Positions 8,785-17,390 of a stretch of DNA of 64,000 nt are shown here, piece after piece. This stretch comes from JADKAC01 sp964492065 (GTDB taxonomy: Bacteria > Bacteroidota > Bacteroidia > Chitinophagales > BACL12), in contig CAZBHH010000001.1 in NCBI GenBank assembly GCA_964492065.1, positions 186,001 to 250,000 on the forward strand. The letters run 5' to 3'. The translations under genes and the position numbers were made by a program. Position 1 is the stretch's first letter. Each line of letters starts with the position of its first letter. The notes below the pieces were generated by a model. The model was given only the letters and a program-made list of their open reading frames with translations. It was not told where the DNA came from and did no database searches.

Positions 8785-8792
8785 TACATTTG
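8785..8792 (+). promoter_or_regulatory. -7 box (TACATTTG) of the FG-GAP protein gene
   Basis: TACATTTG matches TAnnTTTG and would start transcription near 8799, leaving a leader of about 28 bases before the ATG at 8827. No clear -33 TTTG is present. Confidence 0.45.
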
Positions 8793-8826
8793 ATAGGAAT
8801 TCTAAATGCTGTTCCAAAAAGAATTT

Positions 8827-10425
8827 ATGAAACCATTATTGATTATGATGTGCATGGTGCCACATGGCATAGCACTTGCCCAAACGCCCGAAATCCTGTG
8901 GTCATTTCCTTTGAACGATATGGTCTTTGGCCAGGCTGCTGCGGCAGATGTGGACGGCGACGGTTTGCTGGAAATATGCTTCAGCACCTATCGCAATGAT
9001 GGCATTTTGTACATGCTGAACGGCGAGGACGGATCCGTTCTATGGACGTATGATATTGGCGGCTGCGGCGATGCGGCGCCTCTCCTGTACGATACGGATA
9101 TGGATGGCGACCTGGAAGTGATACTGGCGGGCTCCTGCAATCCGACTACTTTTTGCATTGATGCCGACAGCGGCTTTGTTCAATGGCAAACGCCGATGCG
9201 TGGCAGCGATTCACCGCCGGTTGCCGGCGATGTGGACAACGATGGCCTGTCCGAAATTCTGCACGGCCAGTTCGGCGGATACGTGTTGTGCCTGAACGGC
9301 GAAGACGGTTCTCAGGTATGGGAACTGGCGGTAGATACCAATGCGTGGATTCAAACAGAACCGGCGCTGCTGGATGTCAACGGCGACGGCCAATTGGACT
9401 TCGTCGTCGCGACATGGAGCTTCGGCGATAACCATAAAATCTTCTGCTATAATGGCGACGACGCTTCGCTGATTTGGGAAAGCGACGCCCCGGAAGACTG
9501 GATATATCACGGCGTATCGTTTGGCGATATGAACAACGACGGCCAGGTCGAATTGGTGGTGGGCGATTACCAGGGAATTCTCCATTGCTTTAACGCAGCA
9601 AATGGCAATGTCATCTGGCAATACCAGTTTCCCGAAAACTCCTATTATATCGGCGCACCCACTTCTATGGCTGACTTAAATGGCGATGGTTTGCTGGAAG
9701 TGGTGTTCAATGATTGGTTTCAGATTGGAGCAGTAGATTACACCGGCGAGTTGCTGTGGAGTTATTCCATTCCCGGCTACGGCCAATCGTTCCGGGGCAT
9801 TGCTCTCTCCGATATCAACGGCGATGCATTTCCGGATCTCACCTTTTGTTCCAGTGAGGGTACACTGATTGCCCTAAGAGGTGAAAACGGCAATTTTATT
9901 AAAGATATCGACCTGAAAGCCGCATACGGCGATGCAGACTTTGAACTGGAATCGGCGCCTTTGATTGCGGATTTCAACAATGACGGAATTTTAGATGCAT
10001 TTGTAGCGGGAGGACATGCCGAATACCCGGACATCGAGAATAATTTCGGTATGGCATATATGGTGTCATGGAGCAACGGCAATGGCCCCGACTGGAAGAT
10101 GTTCCGCCGTGATTATCACCGCTCGGCATGTATCTGCAATGACAGCCTGCTGAATGCGCAGGAGCCTGTGGCAATACAACAGCCGCCTGCAGAAAATTTA
10201 GTGCAGCTTTACCCCAATCCCGCCAATACACAATTACATGTTGTATGCACCGGCGATGGTTTAAAAAGCGTTATGCTCATCGATATTGCGGGAAATACTG
10301 TGCGTGTATTGAATGCGGTTGATAATGCCATGGATTTGGATATTGCGATGTTACCCACGGGGATATATACCATCCGCATTAACAGCAACGGAAATACTTC
10401 CCAACAATTATTTATAAAAGAATAA
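8827..10425 (+). CDS. Secreted FG-GAP/VCBS-repeat protein with T9SS type A sorting domain
   Basis: This is a predicted cell-surface or secreted beta-propeller protein. I start it at the ATG at 8827 because MKPLLIMMCMVPHGIALAQ is a clean signal peptide; an in-frame ATG at 8806 adds seven unlikely residues. The body carries at least six calcium-loop repeats of the DVDGDG, DMDGDL, DVNGDG, DMNNDG, DLNGDG and DINGDA kind (about residues 35-420), spaced about 45-65 residues apart as in integrin-like FG-GAP propellers. After a short linker the C-terminus (LYPNPANTQ, then LPTGIYTIRI and a final KE) is a type A sorting domain. The ligand is unknown. Confidence 0.88.
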   Translation: MKPLLIMMCMVPHGIALAQTPEILWSFPLNDMVFGQAAAADVDGDGLLEICFSTYRNDGILYMLNGEDGSVLWTYDIGGCGDAAPLLYDTDMDGDLEVILAGSCNPTTFCIDADSGFVQWQTPMRGSDSPPVAGDVDNDGLSEILHGQFGGYVLCLNGEDGSQVWELAVDTNAWIQTEPALLDVNGDGQLDFVVATWSFGDNHKIFCYNGDDASLIWESDAPEDWIYHGVSFGDMNNDGQVELVVGDYQGILHCFNAANGNVIWQYQFPENSYYIGAPTSMADLNGDGLLEVVFNDWFQIGAVDYTGELLWSYSIPGYGQSFRGIALSDINGDAFPDLTFCSSEGTLIALRGENGNFIKDIDLKAAYGDADFELESAPLIADFNNDGILDAFVAGGHAEYPDIENNFGMAYMVSWSNGNGPDWKMFRRDYHRSACICNDSLLNAQEPVAIQQPPAENLVQLYPNPANTQLHVVCTGDGLKSVMLIDIAGNTVRVLNAVDNAMDLDIAMLPTGIYTIRINSNGNTSQQLFIKE

Positions 10426-10530
10426 CGGCAGCTCCGCAAAACGGGGGCGATTGACAAATCAGAAATTGTACAGGCGGGATCCGGTGTCAGAAATAAACAC
10501 CCCCCGCATCTGCAATGTATCATTGTGCAC

Positions 10531-10538
10531 TAACTTTG
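10531..10538 (+). promoter_or_regulatory. -7 box (TAACTTTG) before a 60-codon frame
   Basis: TAACTTTG is an exact TAnnTTTG match 21 bases before the ATG at 10560, which is the main reason to believe that short gene. No strong -33 element is seen. Confidence 0.4.
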
Positions 10539-10559
10539 AACACCGTGCGCAATACGACA

Positions 10560-10742
10560 ATGCTCAAGGCGGTACTCCTCAAATATTCCATCCTGATTGA
10601 AATGGATGACGATGAAATGTTCACAATGCAATTGAAAGATAAGATAAACAAACGCACAATCTCCATACGTGGAAAACAATACTCGGTAATTATCCGCAAG
10701 GCGTACAGTCAATTGCTCCGGGATTTGAAAAACGGCGCCTGA
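10560..10742 (+). CDS. Hypothetical small protein, 60 residues
   Basis: I do not recognise this protein. The frame begins MLKAVLLKYSILIEMDDDEM and continues with a basic second half (KINKRTISIRGKQYSVIIRK) that looks like alternating strands and a short helix. Codon use is like that of its neighbours and a TAACTTTG box lies just upstream. It ends 10 bases before the convergent UVR-like gene. A longer in-frame start at 10515 exists but overlaps the promoter box. It could still be a chance frame. Confidence 0.5.
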   Translation: MLKAVLLKYSILIEMDDDEMFTMQLKDKINKRTISIRGKQYSVIIRKAYSQLLRDLKNGA

Positions 10743-10752
10743 GCATTTCGCC

Positions 10753-11166
10753 TCATATATGCAGTATCAAGTCGCCGAGTATGGTATTGACGAGAATATC
10801 ATTCTTGGCTGCAAACTCAATCGTTTTCAAATCCGAATCGGAGAGAAAAAATACGGTATTCACAGGGGGAACGGGATTTTGTAATTGATTCTGAATGCGC
10901 AATTCTTCATCGCGGCATTTTGCAGCCTTCTCGTAATTTTCACCTCTCAGGGCATTGTCTTTCTCTGTCCGGATAAACTCGAGTTGTTGTGCCAGGCGCT
11001 CCGCATCTCTTTGATGGCGGTGGTTACTGCCGGGATTTTTTTGAAGTACAAAGCGATACCCCTCACTCTTCAATTGTTTTATTTTCTGAATAAACTGGCG
11101 GTAGGCAAGTGGTGTCTGTAGATTGTAGAATGTGTAGTATAAATTATTCAGTTCCTCAATATGCAT
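10753..11166 (-). CDS. Hypothetical protein with UVR-like helical hairpin
   Basis: This is a 137-residue cytoplasmic protein without a known function. Residues about 60-95 (RLAQQLEFIRTEKDNAL then ENYEKAAKCRDEELRIQNQL) resemble the UVR motif, a helical hairpin shared by UvrB, UvrC and several regulators, in which a (D/N)(F/Y)EKAAxxRDE pattern is typical. The N-terminus (MHIEELNNLYYTFYNLQTP) and C-terminus give no match. There are no cysteine pairs or membrane segments. It is divergent from the alpha/beta hydrolase gene across a region holding two palindromes. Confidence 0.7.
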   Translation of the reverse strand: MHIEELNNLYYTFYNLQTPLAYRQFIQKIKQLKSEGYRFVLQKNPGSNHRHQRDAERLAQQLEFIRTEKDNALRGENYEKAAKCRDEELRIQNQLQNPVPPVNTVFFLSDSDLKTIEFAAKNDILVNTILGDLILHI

Positions 11167-11212
11167 AGGAGTGGGGTTAAAATTTGCTTAAAAATAGAAG
11201 ATTTTTACTGAA

Positions 11213-11226
11213 ACTGAAATTTCAGT
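11213..11226. repeat. 14-base perfect palindrome in a divergent promoter region
   Basis: ACTGAAATTTCAGT is its own reverse complement. It sits 47 bases from the start of the UVR-like gene and 54 bases from the hydrolase start, where it could serve as an operator for either. Confidence 0.45.
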
Positions 11227-11231
11227 AACTT

Positions 11232-11251
11232 CTTATTAATTACATAATAAG
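11232..11251. repeat. Inverted repeat with 7-base arms next to the 14-base palindrome
   Basis: CTTATTA and TAATAAG are perfect arms around a 6-base centre (ATTACA). It lies 5 bases from the palindrome at 11213-11226 and 12 bases before a near-consensus -7 box. Confidence 0.45.
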
Positions 11252-11262
11252 AACCGGTCAAT

Positions 11263-11270
11263 TAACTTAG
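11263..11270 (+). promoter_or_regulatory. Possible -7 box (TAACTTAG) of the hydrolase gene
   Basis: TAACTTAG matches TAnnTTTG at seven of eight positions and lies 10 bases before the ATG at 11280. This would make a very short leader. Confidence 0.3.
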
Positions 11271-11279
11271 CCCCCGACA

Positions 11280-12083
11280 ATGGAGGCGGGAGTTTTCAGA
11301 TATAAGGATTCGCATATTTTTTACAGTTGTTTTGGCAATGGGCCTGGCAGTTTATTGGCCTTTCACGGCTTTGGCGAATCGTCTGCCAGTTTTCATTGCC
11401 TGGAGCCATCCTTAGGCACCCGGTTCACCGTCTATAGTTTTGACTTACCCTATCACGGAATTACGGAGTGGAAAGAGCCAAAGCCGCCGGCACCCGCCGA
11501 TCTCGAAAGCATCATCCGCCGGTTCACAGCGGAAAAAGATATCGGAAGATTTTCAGTGCTTGGATTCAGTATGGGGGGGAAATATGCGATGGCAACTGCA
11601 TTTTTCATGACGGACCGCATCGACAGTCTGTTCCTGATGGCAAGCGATGGCATCCGCACCAAGAAGTTGTACAATATCGCCGTTTATCCAAAATGGGGGC
11701 GGTATTTGTTTAAAACTGTAATCCGGCGGCCATCTTGGTTTTTTAACTGTATCGGCTTTTTAAATCGCCGGAAACTCATTTCTCCCTGGTTGTACAAATT
11801 CACGATGAATCATATGGATACAGAACAGAAGCGCCAAAGATTGTTTGATTCATGGATATCTTTGATGGATTTTAATATTAACATTGATCAATTAAAAGAA
11901 AAACTCAATGGCGGTGGCATTCACACGTATTTATTTTTTGGCGAAAGAGATGAAGTGATTCCGGTTGCGGCCGGTAAATATTTCGCCAGGGGTTTGTCGC
12001 ATTGCAAGTTGGTAATTTTACCCCGCGGACATTACTTTATTGATGCATCACTAAATGCCGAGATAACAAAAGCGCTTCTATGA
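11280..12083 (+). CDS. Alpha/beta-hydrolase
   Basis: This is a cytoplasmic serine hydrolase of unknown substrate. The oxyanion-side loop is LLAFHGFGESSASF, the nucleophile elbow is GFSMGG with Ser97, the acid is probably Asp224 in FGERDEVIP, and the base is His251 in PRGHYFID, so the whole triad is present in the right order. At 267 residues it is a typical single-domain member. No signal peptide. Its stop overlaps the ATG of the glycosyltransferase gene (ATGA), so the two are coupled; an esterase or lipid-precursor role in envelope synthesis is a guess from that context. Confidence 0.9.
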   Translation: MEAGVFRYKDSHIFYSCFGNGPGSLLAFHGFGESSASFHCLEPSLGTRFTVYSFDLPYHGITEWKEPKPPAPADLESIIRRFTAEKDIGRFSVLGFSMGGKYAMATAFFMTDRIDSLFLMASDGIRTKKLYNIAVYPKWGRYLFKTVIRRPSWFFNCIGFLNRRKLISPWLYKFTMNHMDTEQKRQRLFDSWISLMDFNINIDQLKEKLNGGGIHTYLFFGERDEVIPVAAGKYFARGLSHCKLVILPRGHYFIDASLNAEITKALL

Positions 12084-13234
12084 ACCTATTCGCAATCGTT
12101 ACCATCTTATTTACCATTGGGTATATAGCGCTTATCGGCTATTACTACAGCGGGTGGAGGCGATTGCGCCTGTTTGTTCCCATCGCAGGCAATCTCGAGA
12201 CTCGCATCACGGTAATTATCCCCGCACGCAATGAAGCGCACAATATCAAGGGACTGTTAGACAGTATTGATGCCCAGAATTTCAACAAGAAATTTTTAGA
12301 CGTTATCGTCGTGGATGATTTCTCGACGGACAATACCGCAGCAACCGTACTGAAAAGCGGCTATGGGTATGTGCGCCTGATATCGCTTGCGGATTATGTA
12401 TCGGCAGATTTCCCGATTAAGGCGTATAAAAAGAAGGCCATTGAAATAGCGATAGAAAATGCAAAGGGCGAACTCATTATTACGACGGATGCGGATTGTC
12501 GCCCCGGCAGCAACTGGTTGTTTGCCATGGCTTCCATGTTTGAAACATATAGACCGGTGATGATTGCCGGCCCTGTTAACTTCTTTTACGACAGCTCATT
12601 CCTGGGAAAATTTCAAACATTGGATTTCTTAAGTCTCGTCGGCATTGCAGGAGCTTCCATCCGTTACGGTTTCTACAATTTGTGTAACGGAGCAAACCTC
12701 GCATTCACAAAAGAAGCCTTTCACGCCGTGGACGGGTATAACAATATTGACTATATCCCCACCGGCGACGACATGATGCTGATGCATAAAATGGGCAAGA
12801 AATTCCCCGGAAAAATCATGTTTAATAAATGCGTCGATGCCATTGTCTATACCCATACGGAATCGGACTTTGGCAGCTTCTGGAAGCAACGGGTGCGGTG
12901 GACTTCCAAGTCAACGCATTACGAGGACAAGCGCATCACATGGATATTGGTTTTTGCATATTTATTTAATGCCTTGCTGTTGTTAAATCTCATTTTAGGA
13001 TTATTTCAGCCCGTGTACCTGCAATTGGCAATGGGGCAGTTCCTGATGAAAATTTGTATCGACACGTTATTTACTTACGCCGTCACCCGCTTTTTTAAGC
13101 GGGAAAATTTTCTGTGGTTAGTGCTTCCCATGCAGATTATGCACGTGTTGTACATACTTTTTATTGGCCCGGCAGGCGCCACCGGCAAATATTACTGGAA
13201 AGGAAGAGAAGTGCGCCGCAACGGAAATAAGTAG
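12080..13234 (+). CDS. Membrane glycosyltransferase, family GT2
   Basis: This inverting glycosyltransferase is anchored in the inner membrane and would add or polymerise sugars from nucleotide donors. An N-terminal membrane helix (residues about 3-23) precedes the GT-A domain: TVIIPARNEAHNIKGLL, VIVVDDFSTDN, the metal site TTDADCRP, the acceptor Asp in IPTGDDMMLM, and QRVRW, the QxxRW motif of processive or ceramide-type GT2 enzymes. Two or three membrane helices follow (about 295-365). It starts inside the stop codon of the hydrolase gene and ends 6 bases before the permease gene. The product is unknown. Confidence 0.9.
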   Translation: MNLFAIVTILFTIGYIALIGYYYSGWRRLRLFVPIAGNLETRITVIIPARNEAHNIKGLLDSIDAQNFNKKFLDVIVVDDFSTDNTAATVLKSGYGYVRLISLADYVSADFPIKAYKKKAIEIAIENAKGELIITTDADCRPGSNWLFAMASMFETYRPVMIAGPVNFFYDSSFLGKFQTLDFLSLVGIAGASIRYGFYNLCNGANLAFTKEAFHAVDGYNNIDYIPTGDDMMLMHKMGKKFPGKIMFNKCVDAIVYTHTESDFGSFWKQRVRWTSKSTHYEDKRITWILVFAYLFNALLLLNLILGLFQPVYLQLAMGQFLMKICIDTLFTYAVTRFFKRENFLWLVLPMQIMHVLYILFIGPAGATGKYYWKGREVRRNGNK

Positions 13235-13240
13235 CATGTT

Positions 13241-14650
13241 TTGAAATCAGGATTAAAAAAATTTGCAATTCTTTTCGCATGGGTATTGGGCATAGCCGTG
13301 CTGTTATCACTGATACTGTTTCTCAATAGCACGGGCAATAAATTTCTGCCCGTACTGGCCGATGTCCTGTTCGGGATGATACGCATTGCCATCCCGATAG
13401 CCGCAATCTGGTATGTGTTGTATGCACCTGTCATTTTTTTGGTGCGCAAGCTTTGGAAACAGCGGAGTGAGAAAAAACAATTCGCCAATCCGCAGACCGC
13501 AAAAGTTTTCTCCCGTTTTATCGCCAATACGGGCGCCATGTTTGGGGTAGTAACGCTTTTCTACGCATGTGTGCTGTTCGTGATTGCCCATCTCATAGCC
13601 CCCGACCCAACGCCTAATGCCGGTTTTCAAATCAATGAAATTGCATTCAAACCTCCGGGGTTCCACATAACCGTTTTGAATGTCCCATTGGAAATCGAAC
13701 AGCCACAGACCAGTTTCTTTAAATGGTTGACCGACGGTAAAAACTTGCCCTACAGGCAGGTACCCATTGAAAATCACTGGTTGCAGGGCGATTCATTACT
13801 GGTGGAGCGATACCTGGGCGATGGAGTTGCCGGCGACACGTTGCAATTTGCCGTACAAAAAATCATTCCGGGATACAGAGCTGCCGAAGCCGTAGATCAA
13901 ATGGAGCGCTATGCAATTTCTCACCGATATTTTTTATTCGGCACCGATGATCTTGGCCGCGACTACCTGAGTCGGGTATTACTGGGAGTGAGAGTTTCTC
14001 TGGCTGTGGGATGCATAGCCGTTTTTATCGCCTTAGTCATTGGAATACCGGTGGGTGCGGCAGCTGGGTTTTATAAAAAGGAACCCCCGAAGGTGCGCAT
14101 TTTTAAGAGGCGGTATGTGTTTCCGGTTGATAGTTTGCTGATGTGGACGATGAGCGTAATATGGGCTATCCCCGCATTGTTACTCGTATTCCCCATCGTC
14201 TTTGCCTTTGGCCAGCAATTTTATACAATTTTTATTGCCGTTGGGTTGACCATGTGGGTGGACATTGCCCGCATCGTGCGGGGGCAGGTGATGCAGGTGC
14301 GTGAAATGGAATATATTACGGCGACAAAAAACTTTGGTTTCAGCAATTTCAGAACCGTTTTCCTGCATATACTCCCCAATATCATCGGCCCTGTCATCGT
14401 AATTACGGCCGCCAATTTTGCCTACGCCATACTGACAGAAGCAGGGCTGAGTTTCCTGGGAATCGGCGTCCAGCCGCCTGCGCCTAGCTGGGGTTTAATG
14501 ATTTCGAAATACAAAGACAACCTCATAACCGATCCCTATCTCGCCTTAATCCCCGGCACCGCCATAACCGTTTTAGTACTCGCATTTTTTATGATTGGCA
14601 ACGGCCTGCGGGATGCCCTGGACATAAAATCACAGGTGGGAAATAATTAA
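13241..14650 (+). CDS. OppC/DppC-type ABC transporter permease
   Basis: This is an inner-membrane permease of the peptide/nickel ABC importer family. It starts at a TTG (KSGLKKFAILFAW), because the only nearby ATG (13235) runs into a stop at once. Membrane helices lie at about 8-28, 45-65 and 95-115, then a roughly 110-residue extracytoplasmic insert, then the core permease. The core includes FGTDDLGRDYLSRVLLGVR at its start, the EAA loop (EYITATKNFGFSNFRTVFLH then ILPNIIGP), and FLGIGVQPPAPSWGLMI. It is longer (469) than the usual 300 because of the N-terminal part. No OppA, B, D or F gene lies beside it. Confidence 0.88.
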   Translation: MKSGLKKFAILFAWVLGIAVLLSLILFLNSTGNKFLPVLADVLFGMIRIAIPIAAIWYVLYAPVIFLVRKLWKQRSEKKQFANPQTAKVFSRFIANTGAMFGVVTLFYACVLFVIAHLIAPDPTPNAGFQINEIAFKPPGFHITVLNVPLEIEQPQTSFFKWLTDGKNLPYRQVPIENHWLQGDSLLVERYLGDGVAGDTLQFAVQKIIPGYRAAEAVDQMERYAISHRYFLFGTDDLGRDYLSRVLLGVRVSLAVGCIAVFIALVIGIPVGAAAGFYKKEPPKVRIFKRRYVFPVDSLLMWTMSVIWAIPALLLVFPIVFAFGQQFYTIFIAVGLTMWVDIARIVRGQVMQVREMEYITATKNFGFSNFRTVFLHILPNIIGPVIVITAANFAYAILTEAGLSFLGIGVQPPAPSWGLMISKYKDNLITDPYLALIPGTAITVLVLAFFMIGNGLRDALDIKSQVGNN

Positions 14651-14671
14651 CCACGGTTCATAAAATAATTT

Positions 14672-14679
14672 TATCTTAG
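14672..14679 (+). promoter_or_regulatory. Possible -7 box (TATCTTAG) of the phosphatase gene
   Basis: TATCTTAG agrees with TAnnTTTG at seven of eight positions and lies 16 bases before the ATG at 14696. No -33 element is obvious. Confidence 0.25.
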
Positions 14680-14695
14680 GGCTGATACTCGTATT

Positions 14696-15949
14696 ATGCC
14701 GATAGCTGGTTTAAATGTCATGGATATGCTGCGCTACCAGTTGAAATTAAAACAACTGGAAATTGATGCGCTGTTAGAGGTGACTACTGCCATTAATTTA
14801 AACGAACCCGCATCCCATCTTTTCGAATTGCTGAATACGCTGCTGAGCGAACAGTTGGGCGTAGAGCATTACCTGTTTTTCTTCAATCAAAATAAAGGCT
14901 GGCAAGTTAACGCAAGCCGGGGATTTGATCTCAACAATTTGACCATTGACGTGGAGAGAGACCTGCTACAATTCAACCAGTTATTGATTTTTTCTGACCT
15001 CGGCGCCGACCGCCCTGCAATATTGCAGGACTTCGACTTGATAATTCCCGTATTTCACAAACAGAAGCCACTGGCTTTTCTCCTGATGAGCACCCCCTTA
15101 CTGCAGAGCTACGAACCGCTGGAAGAAAAAATAAAATTGGTTCAGACCGTCGTCAATATTATTTCAGTGGCTATTGAAAATAAGAAGCTGTTTAAAAAAG
15201 AAAAAGAACAGGAGGCTTTAAAGCGGGAGTTGGAAGTGGCCGCACAGGTGCAAACAATGCTCATCCCCGATAAATTGCCCAGAAACAACGAATTCGAAAT
15301 GGCGGCGATTTATTTGCCGCATATCAACGTAGGCGGAGATTATTACGATTACATGGAGCTGGGCGACGATAAATTTTTCTTTTGTATTGCCGATATCTCC
15401 GGGAAGGGTATTGCCGCCGCATTATTAATGGCAAACTTCCAGGCACAACTCCGCGAATTGGTGAAGCGCAATCACATGCATATCGACACTTTCATCCAGG
15501 AACTCAATGCAGGCGTGCTGCTCAATACCCGCGGTGAAAAATTTATCACGATGTTCCTCGGTATTTTCAACAGGAAAACACGCAAATTGCAATACATCAA
15601 TGCCGGACATAATCCGCCGGTATTAGTAACGGGAAATCAATCCATACTATTGGAGTCTGGCTGTACTATCCTGGGTATGTTTGAAAATCTTCCCAATGTG
15701 CAACCAGGCGAATTTTTAATACAGGAGGATGCTACAATACTATGCTATACCGATGGGTTAACCGATCTGGTAAACGAGAGCAACCAGGTGTTTTCGCTAC
15801 ATGGTCTCACCGAATTTCTAAAACAGGACTGCCGGCGAAGCGCCGATGAGATAACCCGTGAATTAATTGAAATAATTACAAAATATAAAGCTGCAAATGA
15901 TTTGGTGGACGACATTACCATTCTCGCAGTAAAGATTTTTGCAAAGTAG
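14696..15949 (+). CDS. GAF-domain PP2C-type (SpoIIE/RsbU-like) serine phosphatase
   Basis: This is a cytoplasmic signalling phosphatase of the kind that dephosphorylates anti-sigma antagonists. Residues about 20-165 form a GAF-like sensor, then a charged helical linker (KKLFKKEKEQEALKRELE, about 165-185) ends in AAQVQTMLIP, the usual entry to the PP2C domain. Metal-binding acids appear in VGGDYYDY and ADISGKG; INAGHNPP and CYTDGLTDLVNES are the other PP2C blocks, and VDDITILAVK ends the fold. There is no membrane segment. Its target would be an STAS-domain protein, and none is nearby. It converges with the O-antigen ligase gene with one base between stops. Confidence 0.9.
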   Translation: MPIAGLNVMDMLRYQLKLKQLEIDALLEVTTAINLNEPASHLFELLNTLLSEQLGVEHYLFFFNQNKGWQVNASRGFDLNNLTIDVERDLLQFNQLLIFSDLGADRPAILQDFDLIIPVFHKQKPLAFLLMSTPLLQSYEPLEEKIKLVQTVVNIISVAIENKKLFKKEKEQEALKRELEVAAQVQTMLIPDKLPRNNEFEMAAIYLPHINVGGDYYDYMELGDDKFFFCIADISGKGIAAALLMANFQAQLRELVKRNHMHIDTFIQELNAGVLLNTRGEKFITMFLGIFNRKTRKLQYINAGHNPPVLVTGNQSILLESGCTILGMFENLPNVQPGEFLIQEDATILCYTDGLTDLVNESNQVFSLHGLTEFLKQDCRRSADEITRELIEIITKYKAANDLVDDITILAVKIFAK

Positions 15950-15950
15950 C

Positions 15951-17390
15951 CTAACTCCGGCTTTTCTGTACTCTGCTGTTCAGGTCAATAGTTACCAACA
16001 GCGAAATAATCATGAAAAACATGGTTCCGATTTTATCTGCTTCTATCAGATCGCTCAGGGCAATATTCACCAGTATAGTGATAAAACTCAACGTCAGTGC
16101 AAGAGCGAGATGTTTCGTTTCACCCAGGCATCGGTTATACAACCTCTGACCTAACATGAGCACACAGATAATTAGTATCAGCCAAATAAGCAGCCCCGGC
16201 AGGCCCTGTTCACAAGCCATTGTCAGGTAGTAATTGTGAATGGTGGATTTTTCTTCATTGCGGCTGATATACGTTGTAAACTTATTTACGGCGTATTCTT
16301 TATAATTTGTATAAAACTGGGAAGGTCCAAAGCCGGTTATCGGCCGTTCTTTAATCATATGCACTCCGGCAACCCAGCGGTAGATGCGCTCAGCGCTCGA
16401 CACATCTTCCAGCGTTGCAGTAGATGCCATATGTTCCGAAAAATCCTCGTGATAAATAGTCTTTTTATAATCAGGCGCATATTTCAGGTAGGTATTATCC
16501 TGCAACATATACCAGGTGAACGCACTCACGGAAATGATGGCCAGTGCCACCGCCCACCCGGTTATTCCCCTGCGGATAATAACATATCCTGCCAAGGCGG
16601 CAATCACTGAAAGCCAGGCCGAGCGGGTATAAGCAAAATAGATCGCCACAATAAAAATAAACTTTGAAACATTGAGCAACATCTTTTGCCAGGTGTATTT
16701 CCGGTACCAGGAAGCGGCGAGAAATACGAATGGCAACATGAGCGAAAGGAAGACGGCATAACTGACATGGTTGCGAAAAATAGGGTACATCGTTTTGTTC
16801 ACTTCGCTGAACCGGAACTGGTAGTGATAATGATTGATAAGTGTATAAATCACTGCTGCCAGTGTAGGGATAAACAACAGCCAAAATGCGGTTTTAAAAT
16901 CTTCAGCCCTCTGTATAACATGCGCCGCCACAAAATAAAAAACAGTGATATACCACGTTTTGGCAAGTACGTATTTAAATGAAATCAGGATATCGGTGGA
17001 GAACAGTGTTGTAAAAAGAATCCAAATAAAGTGAACGTATAACAACAGCGAGATGGGATGCACAAATAATTCGCGGCGCAGGTATTCCTTTTGCAGAATT
17101 ACGTAAAAGACAAAGGTAAACATCAGCAACACTTCAAGAGGTTCCGTCGGCAGGTCGGTACCCAGCCCGCTGCTGAATTGATATTCGATTGACAATGGCG
17201 TGGCGAACAACAACAGGTAAAACACCGGCCGGTAATCTACGAGCAATTGACACGCTAACAGAAATGCCACCGGGGCGAGGCAAATGAGCGGCTCGTTTAA
17301 CACAATGGCGGCAGCTATGGCAAGGAGTAAAATACCAGCCCCTGCAAAAATTATTTTCTTCTCGTCAGCAATAATTGCCGGTTCAGACAT
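15951..17390 (-). CDS. O-antigen ligase/polymerase family membrane protein (Wzy-like)
   Basis: This polytopic inner-membrane protein polymerises or ligates lipid-linked oligosaccharides on the outer face of the inner membrane. About ten to twelve hydrophobic segments are visible. The large periplasmic loop carries the family pattern: YRWVAGVHMIKERPITGFGP, then SQFY, then HNYYLTMACEQGLPGLLIW, with the His and the EqGlpG turn expected for Wzy_C domains. Its frame overlaps the preceding Wzz-like gene by 8 bases. With the flippase gene upstream it forms a compact export and polymerisation operon. Whether it is a polymerase or a ligase cannot be told from sequence. Confidence 0.87.
   Translation of the reverse strand: MSEPAIIADEKKIIFAGAGILLLAIAAAIVLNEPLICLAPVAFLLACQLLVDYRPVFYLLLFATPLSIEYQFSSGLGTDLPTEPLEVLLMFTFVFYVILQKEYLRRELFVHPISLLLYVHFIWILFTTLFSTDILISFKYVLAKTWYITVFYFVAAHVIQRAEDFKTAFWLLFIPTLAAVIYTLINHYHYQFRFSEVNKTMYPIFRNHVSYAVFLSLMLPFVFLAASWYRKYTWQKMLLNVSKFIFIVAIYFAYTRSAWLSVIAALAGYVIIRRGITGWAVALAIISVSAFTWYMLQDNTYLKYAPDYKKTIYHEDFSEHMASTATLEDVSSAERIYRWVAGVHMIKERPITGFGPSQFYTNYKEYAVNKFTTYISRNEEKSTIHNYYLTMACEQGLPGLLIWLILIICVLMLGQRLYNRCLGETKHLALALTLSFITILVNIALSDLIEADKIGTMFFMIISLLVTIDLNSRVQKSRS

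Larger units (their letters stand above)
8396..8826. other. Intergenic region between the sigma factor gene and the FG-GAP protein gene
   Basis: These 431 bases hold divergent regulatory DNA. The part near the sigma gene is AT-rich. There is a small GC hairpin at 8532-8544 (CAGGC/GCCTG) and a 19-base near-palindrome at 8738-8756. A TACATTTG -7 box lies at 8785-8792. An open frame starting at 8616 runs into the next gene out of frame and is not supported as a gene. Confidence 0.55.

Noticed and set aside
8616..8999. Plus-strand open frame of 127 codons before and into the FG-GAP gene
   Set aside because: It overlaps the signal-peptide region of a clear gene out of frame, has no recognisable content, and includes promoter elements of that gene.
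8950..9860. Regularly spaced GGCGAYGG-like repeats
   Set aside because: They encode the DxDGDG loops of the FG-GAP protein; they are not a CRISPR array or other DNA repeat.
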